Position numbers and translations under genes: made by a program
Notes under the pieces: generated by a model
The model's input: the letters and a program-made list of their open reading frames with translations, nothing else
What the model was told of the DNA's origin: nothing
Database searches by the model: none
In this document: positions 45,164 to 54,066 of the stretch, piece after piece
How positions within the stretch are numbered: the stretch's first letter is position 1
Layout of the letters: each line of letters begins with the position of its first letter
NCBI GenBank assembly: GCA_946535435.1
Contig: CAMNDM010000006.1
Span: 62,001 to 126,000, forward strand
Length of the DNA: 64,000 bases
DNA from: Physcocola sp002396385
GTDB lineage: Bacteria > Bacteroidota > Bacteroidia > Bacteroidales > Paludibacteraceae
Direction: 5' to 3'

Positions 45164-45171
45164 CAAATATA
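45164..45171 (-). promoter_or_regulatory. -7 promoter box of the 7TM-HD gene
   Basis: TATATTTG on the minus strand, a full TAnnTTTG match, 22 bases before the ATG at 45141. Confidence 0.55.
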
Positions 45172-45320
45172 ATATTTCTGTCGTGAGTTGTGGGGTCGTT
45201 CGCAACATAAAATGCAAAAATGTTCGAGTATGACTATGGATTCTAATGCAAAGTTTTATCGTTTATTTTCAGTGTGATAGAAAAAATACATATATATTTT
45301 CTCAATTCGTTTTTTTTGTG

Positions 45321-45328
45321 TAATTTTG
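45321..45328 (+). promoter_or_regulatory. -7 promoter box of the ribosomal cluster
   Basis: TAATTTTG, a full TAnnTTTG match, 50 bases before rpsL in an A/T-rich region. Probably the main promoter of the str part. Leader about 45 bases. Confidence 0.6.
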
Positions 45329-45378
45329 CAAACTACTATTAGTAAGTATATATCAAAGTTAATTAAAAGTTCAAAAAA

Positions 45379-45765
45379 ATGCCTACTATTCAACAATTAG
45401 TTAGAAAAGGAAGGACTAGCTTGGAAGACAAGAGTAAGTCTCCAGCGCTTAATCTTTGCCCACAGAGACGTGGTGTGTGTGTGAGAGTGTACACAGCAAC
45501 TCCTAAGAAGCCAAATTCGGCAATGCGTAAGGTTGCACGTGTGCATTTGACTAACCAGAAGGAAGTTAACGCCTATATTCCAGGCGAAGGACACAACTTG
45601 CAGGAGCACTCAATCGTATTGGTTCGTGGTGGTCGTGTAAAGGACCTTCCAGGTGTACGTTACCACATTGTCCGTGGTACTCTTGATACTGCCGCTGTAT
45701 CGGGTCGTACCCAGCGCCGCTCTAAGTATGGTGCAAAGCGTCCTAAAGAAGGAGCTAAGAAGTAA
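45379..45765 (+). CDS. rpsL: 30S ribosomal protein S12
   Basis: 128 residues. Decoding-centre protein. MPTIQQLVRKGR, TPKKPNSAMRKVARV and GGRVKDLPGVRYHIVRG are conserved; both Lys residues where streptomycin-resistance changes usually arise (in TPKKPNSA and GRVKDLPG) are wild type. First gene of the cluster. A folded 143-base gap separates it from rpsG. Confidence 0.98.
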   Translation: MPTIQQLVRKGRTSLEDKSKSPALNLCPQRRGVCVRVYTATPKKPNSAMRKVARVHLTNQKEVNAYIPGEGHNLQEHSIVLVRGGRVKDLPGVRYHIVRGTLDTAAVSGRTQRRSKYGAKRPKEGAKK

Positions 45766-45834
45766 TTATTAGTATTTCTTCCTTTAATAACTACTATTAT
45801 TAACAATTGTTTGAGTTTACTGGTAGCAAGGTCC

Positions 45835-45880
45835 GGTTGAGTAAATGGGTAAACGTACCCGTTGAAGCGTATTAGCAACC
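45835..45880 (+). promoter_or_regulatory. Folded rpsL-rpsG intercistronic element
   Basis: Within the 143-base gap, 45835-45839 pairs with 45876-45880, enclosing an 8-bp hairpin 45844-45851/45856-45863 (one G-T pair) with a 4-nt loop. No T tract follows, so it is not a terminator. In E. coli, S7 represses its own mRNA through the rpsL-rpsG gap; a similar role is possible here but unproven. Confidence 0.4.
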
Positions 45881-45908
45881 AAAACAAAAACAGAACATTT
45901 TTCAAAAA

Positions 45909-46385
45909 ATGAGAAAAGCAACACCAAAGAAAAGGGTTATTTTACCAGATCCCGTTTTCAATGAAGTAATGGTTACACGTTTTGTTAACCACCTGATGTA
46001 CGATGGTAAGAAGAGTATCGCATATACAATCTTCTACTCTGCGTTGGAAAACCTTAAAGCAAAGTTCCCTAACGAGGAATTGACTCCACTCGACATCTGG
46101 AAGAAGGCTTTGGAAAATATCACCCCATTGGTTGAAGTAAAGTCACGCCGCGTAGGTGGCGCTACTTTCCAGGTTCCTACTGAAATCCGCGCTGACCGTA
46201 AGGAATCTATTTCAATGAAGAACTTGATTATTTACGCTCGCAAGAGAAGCGGACACTCTATGGCTGAGAAGCTCGCCGCTGAAATCTCTGACGCTTACAA
46301 CCTCCAGGGTGGCGCGTTCAAGCGTAAGGAAGACATGCACAAGATGGCTGAGGCTAACCGTGCATTCGCACACTTCCGTTTCTAA
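45909..46385 (+). CDS. rpsG: 30S ribosomal protein S7
   Basis: 158 residues. MRKATPKKRVILPDPVF, VTRFVNHLMYDGKKSIAY, EVKSRRVGGATFQVPTEI and the basic KRSGHSMAEKLA are typical. S7 nucleates assembly of the 30S head and is the autoregulator of str operons in other bacteria. It lies 33 bases before fusA. Confidence 0.98.
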   Translation: MRKATPKKRVILPDPVFNEVMVTRFVNHLMYDGKKSIAYTIFYSALENLKAKFPNEELTPLDIWKKALENITPLVEVKSRRVGGATFQVPTEIRADRKESISMKNLIIYARKRSGHSMAEKLAAEISDAYNLQGGAFKRKEDMHKMAEANRAFAHFRF

Positions 46386-46418
46386 TCTAATTCTTCAAAC
46401 ACTTTTTTTACATTACAA

Positions 46419-48542
46419 ATGGCTAAGTACGATTTACATTTTACAAGAAATTTCGGTATCATGGCCCACATCGATGCCGGTAAGACCACTACTTCAGAGC
46501 GTATCCTGTTCTACACTGGTCTTACTCATAAAATCGGTGAGGTTCACGATGGTGCTGCAACAATGGACTGGATGGTTCAGGAGCAGGAACGTGGTATAAC
46601 CATCACTTCTGCTGCTACTACCGCATTCTGGAATTATGCCGGCAACAAATACAAGTTTAACTTGATTGACACTCCAGGACACGTAGACTTCACTGCCGAG
46701 GTTGAACGTTCGCTGCGTGTGCTTGACGGCGCTGTTGCAACTTTCTGTGCGGTTGGTGGTGTGCAGCCACAGTCTGAAACCGTGTGGAACCAGGCTGAAA
46801 AGTACGGCGTTCCCCGTATCTGCTACGTTAACAAGATGGACCGTTCTGGTGCAAACTTCTACGACGTAGTTAAGCAGATTAAGGAAATGCTTGGTGCTAA
46901 TTCTTGTGCTATCCAGATACCTGTAGGCGCTGAGGAAAACTTCAAGGGCGTTATCGATTTGGTAACTATGAAGGAACTCCTCTGGCACGATGAGACTATG
47001 GGTGCTGAATATGAAGTAGATGAAATTGAAGCTGGCTTGCTCGATGAGGCTAAGGAATGGCGTGAGAAGATGTTCGAAGCTATTGCCGAATTCGATGACG
47101 ATATCATGGAGAAGTTCCTCGGTGGTGAACTTGATTCAATCTCTGAAGACCAGATCCGTGCTGCTATCCGCAAGGGTACGCTTGCTAACAAGCTTTTCCC
47201 TGTTATTTGCGGTTCTTCTTTCAAGAACAAGGGTGTGCAGACTATGCTTGACGCTGTTTGCGCATACTTGCCAAGCCCTAAGGACAACAACGATATCGTT
47301 GGTCACTCTATCGATGACGAAAATGTTGAGGTCGTTCGCCACGCTGATGTTGAAGAGCCTCTTTGCGCTCTCGCATTCAAGATCGCTACCGATCCATTCA
47401 ATGGCCGTTTGTGCTACTTCCGTGTTTATTCTGGTAAGTTAGATGCTGGATCTTACGTGTTTATTCCTCGCACTGGCAAGAAGGAGCGTGTTTCCCGTTT
47501 GTTCCAGATGCATTCTAACAAGCAGAACGCTATCGAGACTATCGAGGCTGGTGATATCTGCGCTGGCGTAGGTTTCAAGGATATCCGTACTGGTGATACC
47601 CTTTGCGACGAAAACGCACCTATCGTTCTTGAGTCTATCAAGTTCGCTGAGCCAGTTGTTGGTATCGCTGTTGAACCTAAGTCTCAGGCTGATGTCGACA
47701 AACTCGGTATGGGTCTTGCGAAGTTGGCTGAAGAAGACCCTACATTCCGTGTTCGCACCGATGAACAGAGTGGTCAGACCATTATTTCCGGTATGGGTGA
47801 GCTTCACTTGGATATCATCCTCGACCGTCTGAAACGTGAGTTCAAGGTTGAATGTAACCAGGGTAAGCCTCAGGTTAACTATAAGGAGGCTATCACTGCT
47901 ACTGTTAGTCACCGCGAATCTTACAAGAAACAGTCTGGTGGTCGTGGTAAGTATGCTGATATGCTCCTCGAAGTTGGTCCTGCTGACGACGATTTCGTTG
48001 GTTCTCTCCAGTTTGTTGACCAAGTTAAGGGTGGTAATATCCCTAAGGAATTTATCCCTGCCATCCAGAAGGGTTTCACCAACGCAATGAAGAATGGTGT
48101 CCTTGCCGGTTTCCCTGTTGATCGCTTGAAGGTGGTTGTTGTCGATGGTTCTTATCACCCAGTTGACTCTGACCAGCTTTCATTCGAAATCTGTGCTAAC
48201 CTCGCGTTCAAGGCTGCATGTGCTAAGGCTAAGCCAATCTTGCTTGAGCCTATCATGAAACTCGAAGTGGTTACCCCTGAAGAAAACATGGGTGACGTTA
48301 TCGGTGACTTGAACAAACGCCGTGGCCAGGTTGAAGGTATGGAAACCTCTCGTACTGGAGCACGTGTTGTAAAGGCAAAGGTGCCTCTCGCAGAAACCTT
48401 CGGTTATGTGACCTCTTTGCGTACCATCACTTCAGGTCGTGCAACATCTTCAATGGAGTTCTCTCACTATGATCCAGTAAGCAACCAGATAGCTAAGGCT
48501 GTTGTGGAAGAGGCAAAGGGTCGTGTAGATCTTCTTAAGTAA
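46419..48542 (+). CDS. fusA: Elongation factor G
   Basis: 707 residues. GTPase driving translocation. The P-loop is AHIDAGKTTTSERIL (about 16-30), G3 DTPGHVDFTAEVERSLRVLDGAV, G4 NKMDRSGANF; domains II-V follow, with GMGELHLDIILDRLKREF in domain III. It retains the HID-A-GKTTT P-loop typical of canonical EF-G. The tuf gene that follows fusA in proteobacteria is missing here; rpsJ comes next. Confidence 0.98.
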   Translation: MAKYDLHFTRNFGIMAHIDAGKTTTSERILFYTGLTHKIGEVHDGAATMDWMVQEQERGITITSAATTAFWNYAGNKYKFNLIDTPGHVDFTAEVERSLRVLDGAVATFCAVGGVQPQSETVWNQAEKYGVPRICYVNKMDRSGANFYDVVKQIKEMLGANSCAIQIPVGAEENFKGVIDLVTMKELLWHDETMGAEYEVDEIEAGLLDEAKEWREKMFEAIAEFDDDIMEKFLGGELDSISEDQIRAAIRKGTLANKLFPVICGSSFKNKGVQTMLDAVCAYLPSPKDNNDIVGHSIDDENVEVVRHADVEEPLCALAFKIATDPFNGRLCYFRVYSGKLDAGSYVFIPRTGKKERVSRLFQMHSNKQNAIETIEAGDICAGVGFKDIRTGDTLCDENAPIVLESIKFAEPVVGIAVEPKSQADVDKLGMGLAKLAEEDPTFRVRTDEQSGQTIISGMGELHLDIILDRLKREFKVECNQGKPQVNYKEAITATVSHRESYKKQSGGRGKYADMLLEVGPADDDFVGSLQFVDQVKGGNIPKEFIPAIQKGFTNAMKNGVLAGFPVDRLKVVVVDGSYHPVDSDQLSFEICANLAFKAACAKAKPILLEPIMKLEVVTPEENMGDVIGDLNKRRGQVEGMETSRTGARVVKAKVPLAETFGYVTSLRTITSGRATSSMEFSHYDPVSNQIAKAVVEEAKGRVDLLK

Positions 48543-48548
48543 TTTCCC

Positions 48549-48556
48549 TAATTTTG
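48549..48556 (+). promoter_or_regulatory. Possible internal promoter before rpsJ
   Basis: TAATTTTG, a full TAnnTTTG match, in the 41-base fusA-rpsJ gap, 27 bases before the rpsJ start. This is the classical border between str and S10 operons. No clear -33 element. Confidence 0.45.
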
Positions 48557-48583
48557 TAAAACAAGTAAATTTCATAGATTCAA

Positions 48584-48889
48584 ATGAGTCAAAAAATCAG
48601 AATCAAATTGAAGTCTTACGATTATGCCCTTGTTGACAAGTCAGCAGAGAAAATCGTTTCGACTGTTAAAAGCACTGGTGCAGTTGTAAGCGGTCCAATT
48701 CCGCTTCCAACTCACAAGAGCATCTTCACTGTTAACCGCTCAACCTTCGTTAACAAGAAGTCTCGTGAGCAGTTCCAGTTGTCTTCGTACAAGCGTCTGA
48801 TCGATATCTTCTCTTCAACCGAGAAGACTGTTGACGCGCTTATGAAGCTTGAATTGCCAAGCGGTGTTGATGTAGAAATTAAAGTCTAA
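48584..48889 (+). CDS. rpsJ: 30S ribosomal protein S10
   Basis: 101 residues, the usual length. IRIKLKSYDYALVDKSAEKIV, GPIPLPTHKSIFTVNRS and the C-terminal LPSGVDVEIKV are conserved. First gene of the S10 segment. Confidence 0.98.
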   Translation: MSQKIRIKLKSYDYALVDKSAEKIVSTVKSTGAVVSGPIPLPTHKSIFTVNRSTFVNKKSREQFQLSSYKRLIDIFSSTEKTVDALMKLELPSGVDVEIKV

Positions 48890-48907
48890 GTTTTAATATT
48901 TAAAGAA

Positions 48908-49522
48908 ATGCCAGGATTATTAGGTAAAAAAATCGGAATGACATCCGTTTTCAGTGCCGAGGGCAAAAATGTGCCATGCACTGTTGTCGAAGTAGGTCCT
49001 TGTGTTGTAACGCAGGTTAGAACCGTTGAAAAAGACGGTTACAAAGCATTCCAACTTGGATTTGAGGAAAAGAAGGAAAAGAATACTTCTGCCGCTGAGT
49101 TGGGACACTTTAAGAAAGCCAATACAACACCAAAGAGACACTTGGCCGAGTTCAAATTTGACGAGGATTATAACCTCGGAGACGTAATCACCGTTGACTT
49201 ATTCGCAGATGCCAAATTTGTTGATGTGTGCGGAACCTCTAAGGGTAAAGGCTTCCAGGGTGTTGTAAAACGCCATCACTTTGGTGGTGTGCAGCAGTCT
49301 ACCCACGGTCAGGACGACCGTCAGCGTCACCCAGGTTCAATCGGTGCATGTTCTTACCCTGCACGTGTGTTCAAGGGTTTGCGCATGGCCGGCCGCATGG
49401 GTGGTGACACTGTTACCATCAAGAATCTCGAAGTTTTAAAAGTTATTCCTGAGAACAATGTGCTCGTTTTGAAGGGTTCGCTTCCAGGAACTAAAGGTTC
49501 AATCGTAATCATCAATAAATAA
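48908..49522 (+). CDS. rplC: 50S ribosomal protein L3
   Basis: 204 residues. MPGLLGKKIGMTSVF at the start; the loop near the peptidyl transferase centre GKGFQGVVKRHHFGGVQQSTHG and HPGSIGACSYPARVFKG are diagnostic. Its stop overlaps the rplD start by one base (TAATG), suggesting coupled translation. Confidence 0.98.
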   Translation: MPGLLGKKIGMTSVFSAEGKNVPCTVVEVGPCVVTQVRTVEKDGYKAFQLGFEEKKEKNTSAAELGHFKKANTTPKRHLAEFKFDEDYNLGDVITVDLFADAKFVDVCGTSKGKGFQGVVKRHHFGGVQQSTHGQDDRQRHPGSIGACSYPARVFKGLRMAGRMGGDTVTIKNLEVLKVIPENNVLVLKGSLPGTKGSIVIINK

Positions 49523-50151
49523 TGGAACTGAGCGTATTAAACATAAAAGGTGAAGATACCGGTAAGAAGATTACTCTAAACGATGACATCTTTGGTATTG
49601 AACCTAACGACCATGTGATTTATTTGGGCGTTAAACAGTACATGGCTAACAAGCGCCAAGGTACTCATAAGGCAAAAGAGAGAAGCGAAAACGCAGGTTC
49701 TACCCGCAAGCTCGGTAAGCAGAAGGGTGGAGGCGGTGCTCGCCGTGGTGATATCAAATCTCCTGTCTTGGTTGGTGGTGGACGTATTTTCGGCCCACAG
49801 CCACGCGACTACTCTTTCAAGCTTAACAAGAAAACCAAGCAGTTGGCTCGTAAGGGTGCTCTTACTTACAAGGCAAAGGAAAATAACATTATCGTAGTTG
49901 AAGACTTCTCATTCGAGGCTCCTAAGACTAAGGAATATGTTAATTTCTTAAATAATTTGAAAATTTCTGATAAGAAATCCGTTTTGGCTTTGTCAGAAGC
50001 AAATAAAAACGTATATTTGTCAGCCCGAAATTTGTCTAAGGCAGAGGTTGTAAATGTCTCTGAATTAAACACTTATAAAATTATGGACGCGAAGACTGTA
50101 ATTTTCACTGTTAGTGCATTGACAAATATTGAACAAACTTTAAATGCATAA
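49522..50151 (+). CDS. rplD: 50S ribosomal protein L4
   Basis: 209 residues. KQYMANKRQGTHKAKERSE, RKLGKQKGGGGARRGDIKSPVLVGGGRIFGP (the exit-tunnel loop) and the C-terminal AKTVIFTVSALTNIEQTL are typical. In E. coli L4 represses the S10 operon; no leader matching that mechanism is evident before rpsJ. Confidence 0.98.
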   Translation: MELSVLNIKGEDTGKKITLNDDIFGIEPNDHVIYLGVKQYMANKRQGTHKAKERSENAGSTRKLGKQKGGGGARRGDIKSPVLVGGGRIFGPQPRDYSFKLNKKTKQLARKGALTYKAKENNIIVVEDFSFEAPKTKEYVNFLNNLKISDKKSVLALSEANKNVYLSARNLSKAEVVNVSELNTYKIMDAKTVIFTVSALTNIEQTLNA

Positions 50152-50155
50152 TAAG

Positions 50156-50443
50156 ATGGGAATCATAGTTAAACCTATTGTAACAGAGAAGGTTACCGCC
50201 CTTAATGATAGTTCGGTATATGGCTTCCGTGTGCTGAAGTCAGCTTCAAAGCCAGCAATCAAGGCTGCTATTGAAGAGATTTATAATGTAAAGGTCCTTG
50301 CTGTTAACACTTCAATGTATAACGGCAAGGTTAAAACACGTTCTACTAAACGTGGCCTTATCTCAGGTAACACTGGCGTGTATAAGAAAGCGTATGTTAC
50401 CTTGGAGAAGGGTCAAGTAATAGACTTTTATAGCAATATTTAA
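50156..50443 (+). CDS. rplW: 50S ribosomal protein L23
   Basis: 95 residues from the ATG at 50156 (MGIIVKPIVTEKVTAL). An in-frame ATG at 50144 lies inside the end of rplD and would add MHNK; the later start fits the family better. It sits at the exit of the peptide tunnel and binds signal recognition particle and trigger factor. Confidence 0.96.
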   Translation: MGIIVKPIVTEKVTALNDSSVYGFRVLKSASKPAIKAAIEEIYNVKVLAVNTSMYNGKVKTRSTKRGLISGNTGVYKKAYVTLEKGQVIDFYSNI

Positions 50444-50448
50444 ATAAA

Positions 50449-51273
50449 ATGGCTGTTCGTAAATTTTCGCCCTCAACACCGGGGCAAAGACACAAAGTTA
50501 TTGGCTCGTTTGACACAATTACCACAAACAAGCCAGAGAAATCTCTTGTAAAAGGACTACAATCTACTGGTGGCCGTAACAACACTGGTAAGATGACCAT
50601 GCGTTATATCGGTGGTGGTCACAAGAGAAAATTCAGAGTAATTGATTTCAAGAGAGAAAAAGATGGTGTGCCAGCCGTTGTAAAGACTATCGAATACGAT
50701 CCAAACCGTTCGGCTCGTATCGCTCTGCTCTTCTACAAGGATGGTGAAAAGCGCTACATTCTTGCGCCTAACGGATTGCAGATTGGACAAGAACTGCTAT
50801 CAGGCGAAAACGTTGCTCCAGAAATCGGTAACGCACTCCCATTGCAGAACATTCCACTTGGTACGATGATCCACAACATTGAACTTCGTCCTGGTCAGGG
50901 TGCTGCTTTGGTCCGCTCAGCAGGTACAGGTGCACAGTTGACTTCGAGAGAAGGCAAGTATGCTATCATTAAATTACCTTCAGGTGAAACTCGAATGATT
51001 CTTTGTTCATGCAAAGCCACTGTTGGTACAGTCGGCAATGCTGACCACTTCTTGGAAAGCTCGGGTAAAGCTGGTCGCTCACGTTGGTTGGGCCGTCGTC
51101 CTCACAACAGAGGTGTTGTTATGAACCCTGTTGATCACCCAATGGGTGGTGGTGAAGGTCGTCAGTCTGGTGGTCACCCTAGATCTCGTAAGGGTCTCTT
51201 GGCTAAGGGCTATAAGACTCGTACTCCTAAGAAGGCTAGCAATAAGTTCATTATTGAAAGAAGAAAGAAGTAA
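50449..51273 (+). CDS. rplB: 50S ribosomal protein L2
   Basis: 274 residues. KPEKSLVKGLQSTGGRNNTGKMT, GTMIHNIELRPGQGAALVRSAG and the peptidyl-transferase loop GRRPHNRGVVMNPVDHPMGGGEGRQSGGHP with the conserved His are diagnostic. Confidence 0.98.
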   Translation: MAVRKFSPSTPGQRHKVIGSFDTITTNKPEKSLVKGLQSTGGRNNTGKMTMRYIGGGHKRKFRVIDFKREKDGVPAVVKTIEYDPNRSARIALLFYKDGEKRYILAPNGLQIGQELLSGENVAPEIGNALPLQNIPLGTMIHNIELRPGQGAALVRSAGTGAQLTSREGKYAIIKLPSGETRMILCSCKATVGTVGNADHFLESSGKAGRSRWLGRRPHNRGVVMNPVDHPMGGGEGRQSGGHPRSRKGLLAKGYKTRTPKKASNKFIIERRKK

Positions 51274-51295
51274 TCATTTAAACTAAGGTATTTTT

Positions 51296-51562
51296 ATGAG
51301 TCGCTCATTAAAAAAAGGTCCATATATCGATGTCAAACTCGAGAAGAAGGTGCTTGCTATGAACGAAAGCGGAAAGAAGTCCGTTATCAAGACTTGGTCT
51401 CGCGCTTCTATGATCTCGCCTGACTTCGTAGGGCATACTATCGCAGTTCACAACGGAAATAAGTTTATTCCCGTTTTTGTTACCGAAAACATGGTTGGTC
51501 ACAAACTTGGCGAGTTCTCTATGACTCGTAACTTCAGAGGACACGGTAACAACAGAAAGTAA
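51296..51562 (+). CDS. rpsS: 30S ribosomal protein S19
   Basis: 88 residues. SRSLKKGPYIDVKLEKKV, IKTWSRASMISPDFVGHTIAVHNG and HKLGEFSMTRNFRGHG are conserved. Usual S10-operon place between L2 and L22. Confidence 0.98.
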   Translation: MSRSLKKGPYIDVKLEKKVLAMNESGKKSVIKTWSRASMISPDFVGHTIAVHNGNKFIPVFVTENMVGHKLGEFSMTRNFRGHGNNRK

Positions 51563-51594
51563 TCCGTTAACAAAAGAAAAAAGAACATTTAAAT

Positions 51595-52035
51595 ATGGCT
51601 CAAAGAAAAAAACTGGCTGCTGATGCAAGAAAAGAGGCTAAGAAGAGCTTGTACTTCGCTAAACTGAACGATGTACCTACTTCTCCTCGAAAGATGCGTT
51701 TGGTTGCCGATATGATTCGCGGCATGGAAGTCTACAGAGCGCTTGGTACGCTCCACTTCTCTCCAAAAGAGGCTTCTAACCGCTTAGAGAAACTTTTACG
51801 CTCTGCTATCGCTAACTGGGAGCAGAAGACTGATTCGAAGGCTGAACAGGGTGTCCTCTACGTTTCTAATATCAGCGTAGACGGTGCCGGCATGTTGAAG
51901 CGCCTCCGTACCGCTCCCCAGGGACGTGGATACAGAATCCGCAAACGCTCTAACCACGTTACTATTTTCGTGGATACTATCAAGAAAGACGATTCTAACG
52001 ATTTAAAGACTGTAGAAGATGGGACAAAAGATTAA
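51595..52035 (+). CDS. rplV: 50S ribosomal protein L22
   Basis: 146 residues, with a polar C-terminal tail past the conserved GRGYRIRKRSNHVTIFVDT. VPTSPRKMRLVADMIRG is the family core. The tail (KKDDSNDLKTVEDGTKD) overlaps the start of rpsC by 17 bases in another frame, the largest overlap in the cluster. Confidence 0.97.
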   Translation: MAQRKKLAADARKEAKKSLYFAKLNDVPTSPRKMRLVADMIRGMEVYRALGTLHFSPKEASNRLEKLLRSAIANWEQKTDSKAEQGVLYVSNISVDGAGMLKRLRTAPQGRGYRIRKRSNHVTIFVDTIKKDDSNDLKTVEDGTKD

Positions 52036-52759
52036 TCCAATAGCTAACCGTTTAGGTATTATTAAAGGCTGGGATTCTAACTGGTTCGGTGGTAAGAATT
52101 ACGGTGATACTATTCTGGAGGATTCTAAAATTAGAAAGTATCTGAATGCCCGTCTTGCTAAGGCTAGCGTTTCTAAAATTGTTATTGAACGCTCTCTCAA
52201 CCTTGTTACTATCACTATCTGCACTGCCCGTCCGGGTATCATCATCGGTAAGGGTGGACAGGAAGTCGACAAGTTGAAGGCTGAGATGAAGAAGATTACC
52301 GATAAGGATGTTCAAATTAACATCTTTGAGGTGAAGAAGCCTGAAATCGATGCAGTTATCGTTGGTAACAACATTGCTCGTCAAATCGAAGGTAAAATCG
52401 CTTACAAGCGTGCTGCCCGTTTGGCTATCTCTTCTGCTATGCGCATGGGCGCTGAAGGTATCAAGGTGCAGGTTTCTGGCCGTTTGAATGGCGCTGAAAT
52501 CGCACGTAGCGAAATGTTTAAAGAGGGTAGGACTCCGCTCCACACTCTTCGCGCTGATATCGACTATTGTTCAACTTCTGCCTTGACCAAGGTCGGATTG
52601 ATTGGTATCAAGGTTTGGATTTGCCGTGGTGAGGTTTATGGTAAGAAAGACCTCGCTCCTAACTTTACCGCTGTTAAAGATAATGGCCGTTCTTATGGTA
52701 ACGACCGTGGTGGTAAGGGCTTCGGCAAGAAAAAGAATGGTAAAAAACAATCCGTTTAA
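52019..52759 (+). CDS. rpsC: 30S ribosomal protein S3
   Basis: 246 residues. MGQKINPIANRLGIIKGWDS, the KH domain ARPGIIIGKGGQEVDKLKAEM, and GLIGIKVWICRGEVYGKKDL are conserved. It lines the mRNA entry channel. Start at ATG within the end of rplV. Confidence 0.98.
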   Translation: MGQKINPIANRLGIIKGWDSNWFGGKNYGDTILEDSKIRKYLNARLAKASVSKIVIERSLNLVTITICTARPGIIIGKGGQEVDKLKAEMKKITDKDVQINIFEVKKPEIDAVIVGNNIARQIEGKIAYKRAARLAISSAMRMGAEGIKVQVSGRLNGAEIARSEMFKEGRTPLHTLRADIDYCSTSALTKVGLIGIKVWICRGEVYGKKDLAPNFTAVKDNGRSYGNDRGGKGFGKKKNGKKQSV

Positions 52760-52777
52760 CTTTTCATTTGAATTACA

Positions 52778-53212
52778 ATGTTACAACCAAAAAGAACCAA
52801 GTTCAGAAGATGGCAGAAGGGTAGGTTGAAAGGCAACGCTCAGCGTGGTAACCAGCTTGCTTTCGGTTCATTCGGCATTAAGGTCTTGGAAGATAGAAAA
52901 TGGATTACTGGCCGCCAGCTTGAGGCTGCTCGTGTGGCTGTTACTCGTTACATGAACCGTGAGGGTCAGATCTGGTTGAGAATCTTCCCTGACAAACCAA
53001 TCACTAAGAAACCTTTGGATGTACGTATGGGTAAAGGTAAAGGTAACCCTGAGGGTTTCGTTGCTACCGTTACTCCTGGCCGTATCATTATCGAGGTTGA
53101 CGGCGTGCCTTACGCTGTGGCTAAGGAAGCTCTCCGCCTTGCAGCTCAGAAGCTCCCTGTAGCAACAAAGTTCATCGTTCGTCGTGATTACGATTTATCT
53201 CAAAATGCCTAA
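52778..53212 (+). CDS. rplP: 50S ribosomal protein L16
   Basis: 144 residues. MLQPKRTKFRRWQKGRLKGNA, RGNQLAFGSFGIKVLE and MGKGKGNPEGFVATVTPGRII are conserved; binds near the A-site tRNA. Confidence 0.98.
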   Translation: MLQPKRTKFRRWQKGRLKGNAQRGNQLAFGSFGIKVLEDRKWITGRQLEAARVAVTRYMNREGQIWLRIFPDKPITKKPLDVRMGKGKGNPEGFVATVTPGRIIIEVDGVPYAVAKEALRLAAQKLPVATKFIVRRDYDLSQNA

Positions 53213-53215
53213 TTT

Positions 53216-53419
53216 ATGAAAGCAGCAGAATTAAAAGAATTGTCAGATAAGGATCTTCAGGCTAAGCTTGAGGCCGCAGTCAAGGATCTCAATACTAAGA
53301 AACTGCAACATGCTGTCTCTCCTCTCGAGAACCCTGCAATCTTGAAAGCTTCTCGTAAGGATATCGCTCGTATGCTTACCGAGTTGCGTGCAAGAGAATT
53401 GAATAATACTAAAAAATGA
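53216..53419 (+). CDS. rpmC: 50S ribosomal protein L29
   Basis: 67 residues. MKAAELKELSDKDLQAKLEAAVKDL and the C-terminal RKDIARMLTELRARE are typical. Only 3 bases after rplP. Confidence 0.97.
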   Translation: MKAAELKELSDKDLQAKLEAAVKDLNTKKLQHAVSPLENPAILKASRKDIARMLTELRARELNNTKK

Positions 53420-53428
53420 GCTTGTTAA

Positions 53429-53680
53429 ATGAGAAACTTAAGAAAAGTACGTCAGGGTGTTGTGTCAAGCAACAAGATGGACAAGACCATTACAGTTTCT
53501 ATCCAGTATAAGGAGAAGCACCCTATTTATAAAAAGTTCGTCAGCAAGACGAAGAAATACCACGCTCACGACGAGAAGAACGAATGCCAGATTGGCGACG
53601 TTGTTCGTATTATGGAGACTCGTCCTCTGAGTAAGTCTAAAAGATGGAGACTCATCGAAATCGTTGAAAAAGCTAAGTAA
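53429..53680 (+). CDS. rpsQ: 30S ribosomal protein S17
   Basis: 83 residues. RNLRKVRQGVVSSNKMDKTITV, HPIYKKFVSKTKKYHAHDEKNECQIGD and IMETRPLSKSKRWRL are the usual OB-fold signatures. Confidence 0.98.
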   Translation: MRNLRKVRQGVVSSNKMDKTITVSIQYKEKHPIYKKFVSKTKKYHAHDEKNECQIGDVVRIMETRPLSKSKRWRLIEIVEKAK

Positions 53681-53682
53681 TT

Positions 53683-54048
53683 ATGATACAGCAAGAATCA
53701 AGATTGAATATAGCTGACAATAGCGGAGGTAAATCTGCATTGTGTATCCGTGTCCTTGGTGGTACCGGCAAGCGCTACGCTTCTGTAGGTGACATCATTG
53801 TTGTTACAGTTAAAGACGTGTTGTCTTCTAGCGATATGAAGAAGGGTACTGTCTCTAAAGCTGTTGTTGTTCGAACCAAAAAGGAAATCCGTCGTCCTGA
53901 TGGTTCTTACATCCGTTTCGATGACAATGCCTGCGTTTTGTTAAATGGCGCCGGCGAAATGAGAGCAAGCCGTATCTTCGGTCCTGTTGCGCGTGAACTT
54001 CGTGCCACTAACATGAAGATTATTTCTCTTGCTCCTGAAGTTCTTTAA
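53683..54048 (+). CDS. rplN: 50S ribosomal protein L14
   Basis: 121 residues. MIQQESRLNIADNSGGKSALCIRVLGG and the C-terminal IFGPVARELRATNMKIISLAPEVL are conserved. First gene of the classical spc segment; no promoter box is seen before it. Confidence 0.98.
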   Translation: MIQQESRLNIADNSGGKSALCIRVLGGTGKRYASVGDIIVVTVKDVLSSSDMKKGTVSKAVVVRTKKEIRRPDGSYIRFDDNACVLLNGAGEMRASRIFGPVARELRATNMKIISLAPEVL

Positions 54049-54066
54049 TTTTCAATTTTTTAGGTA

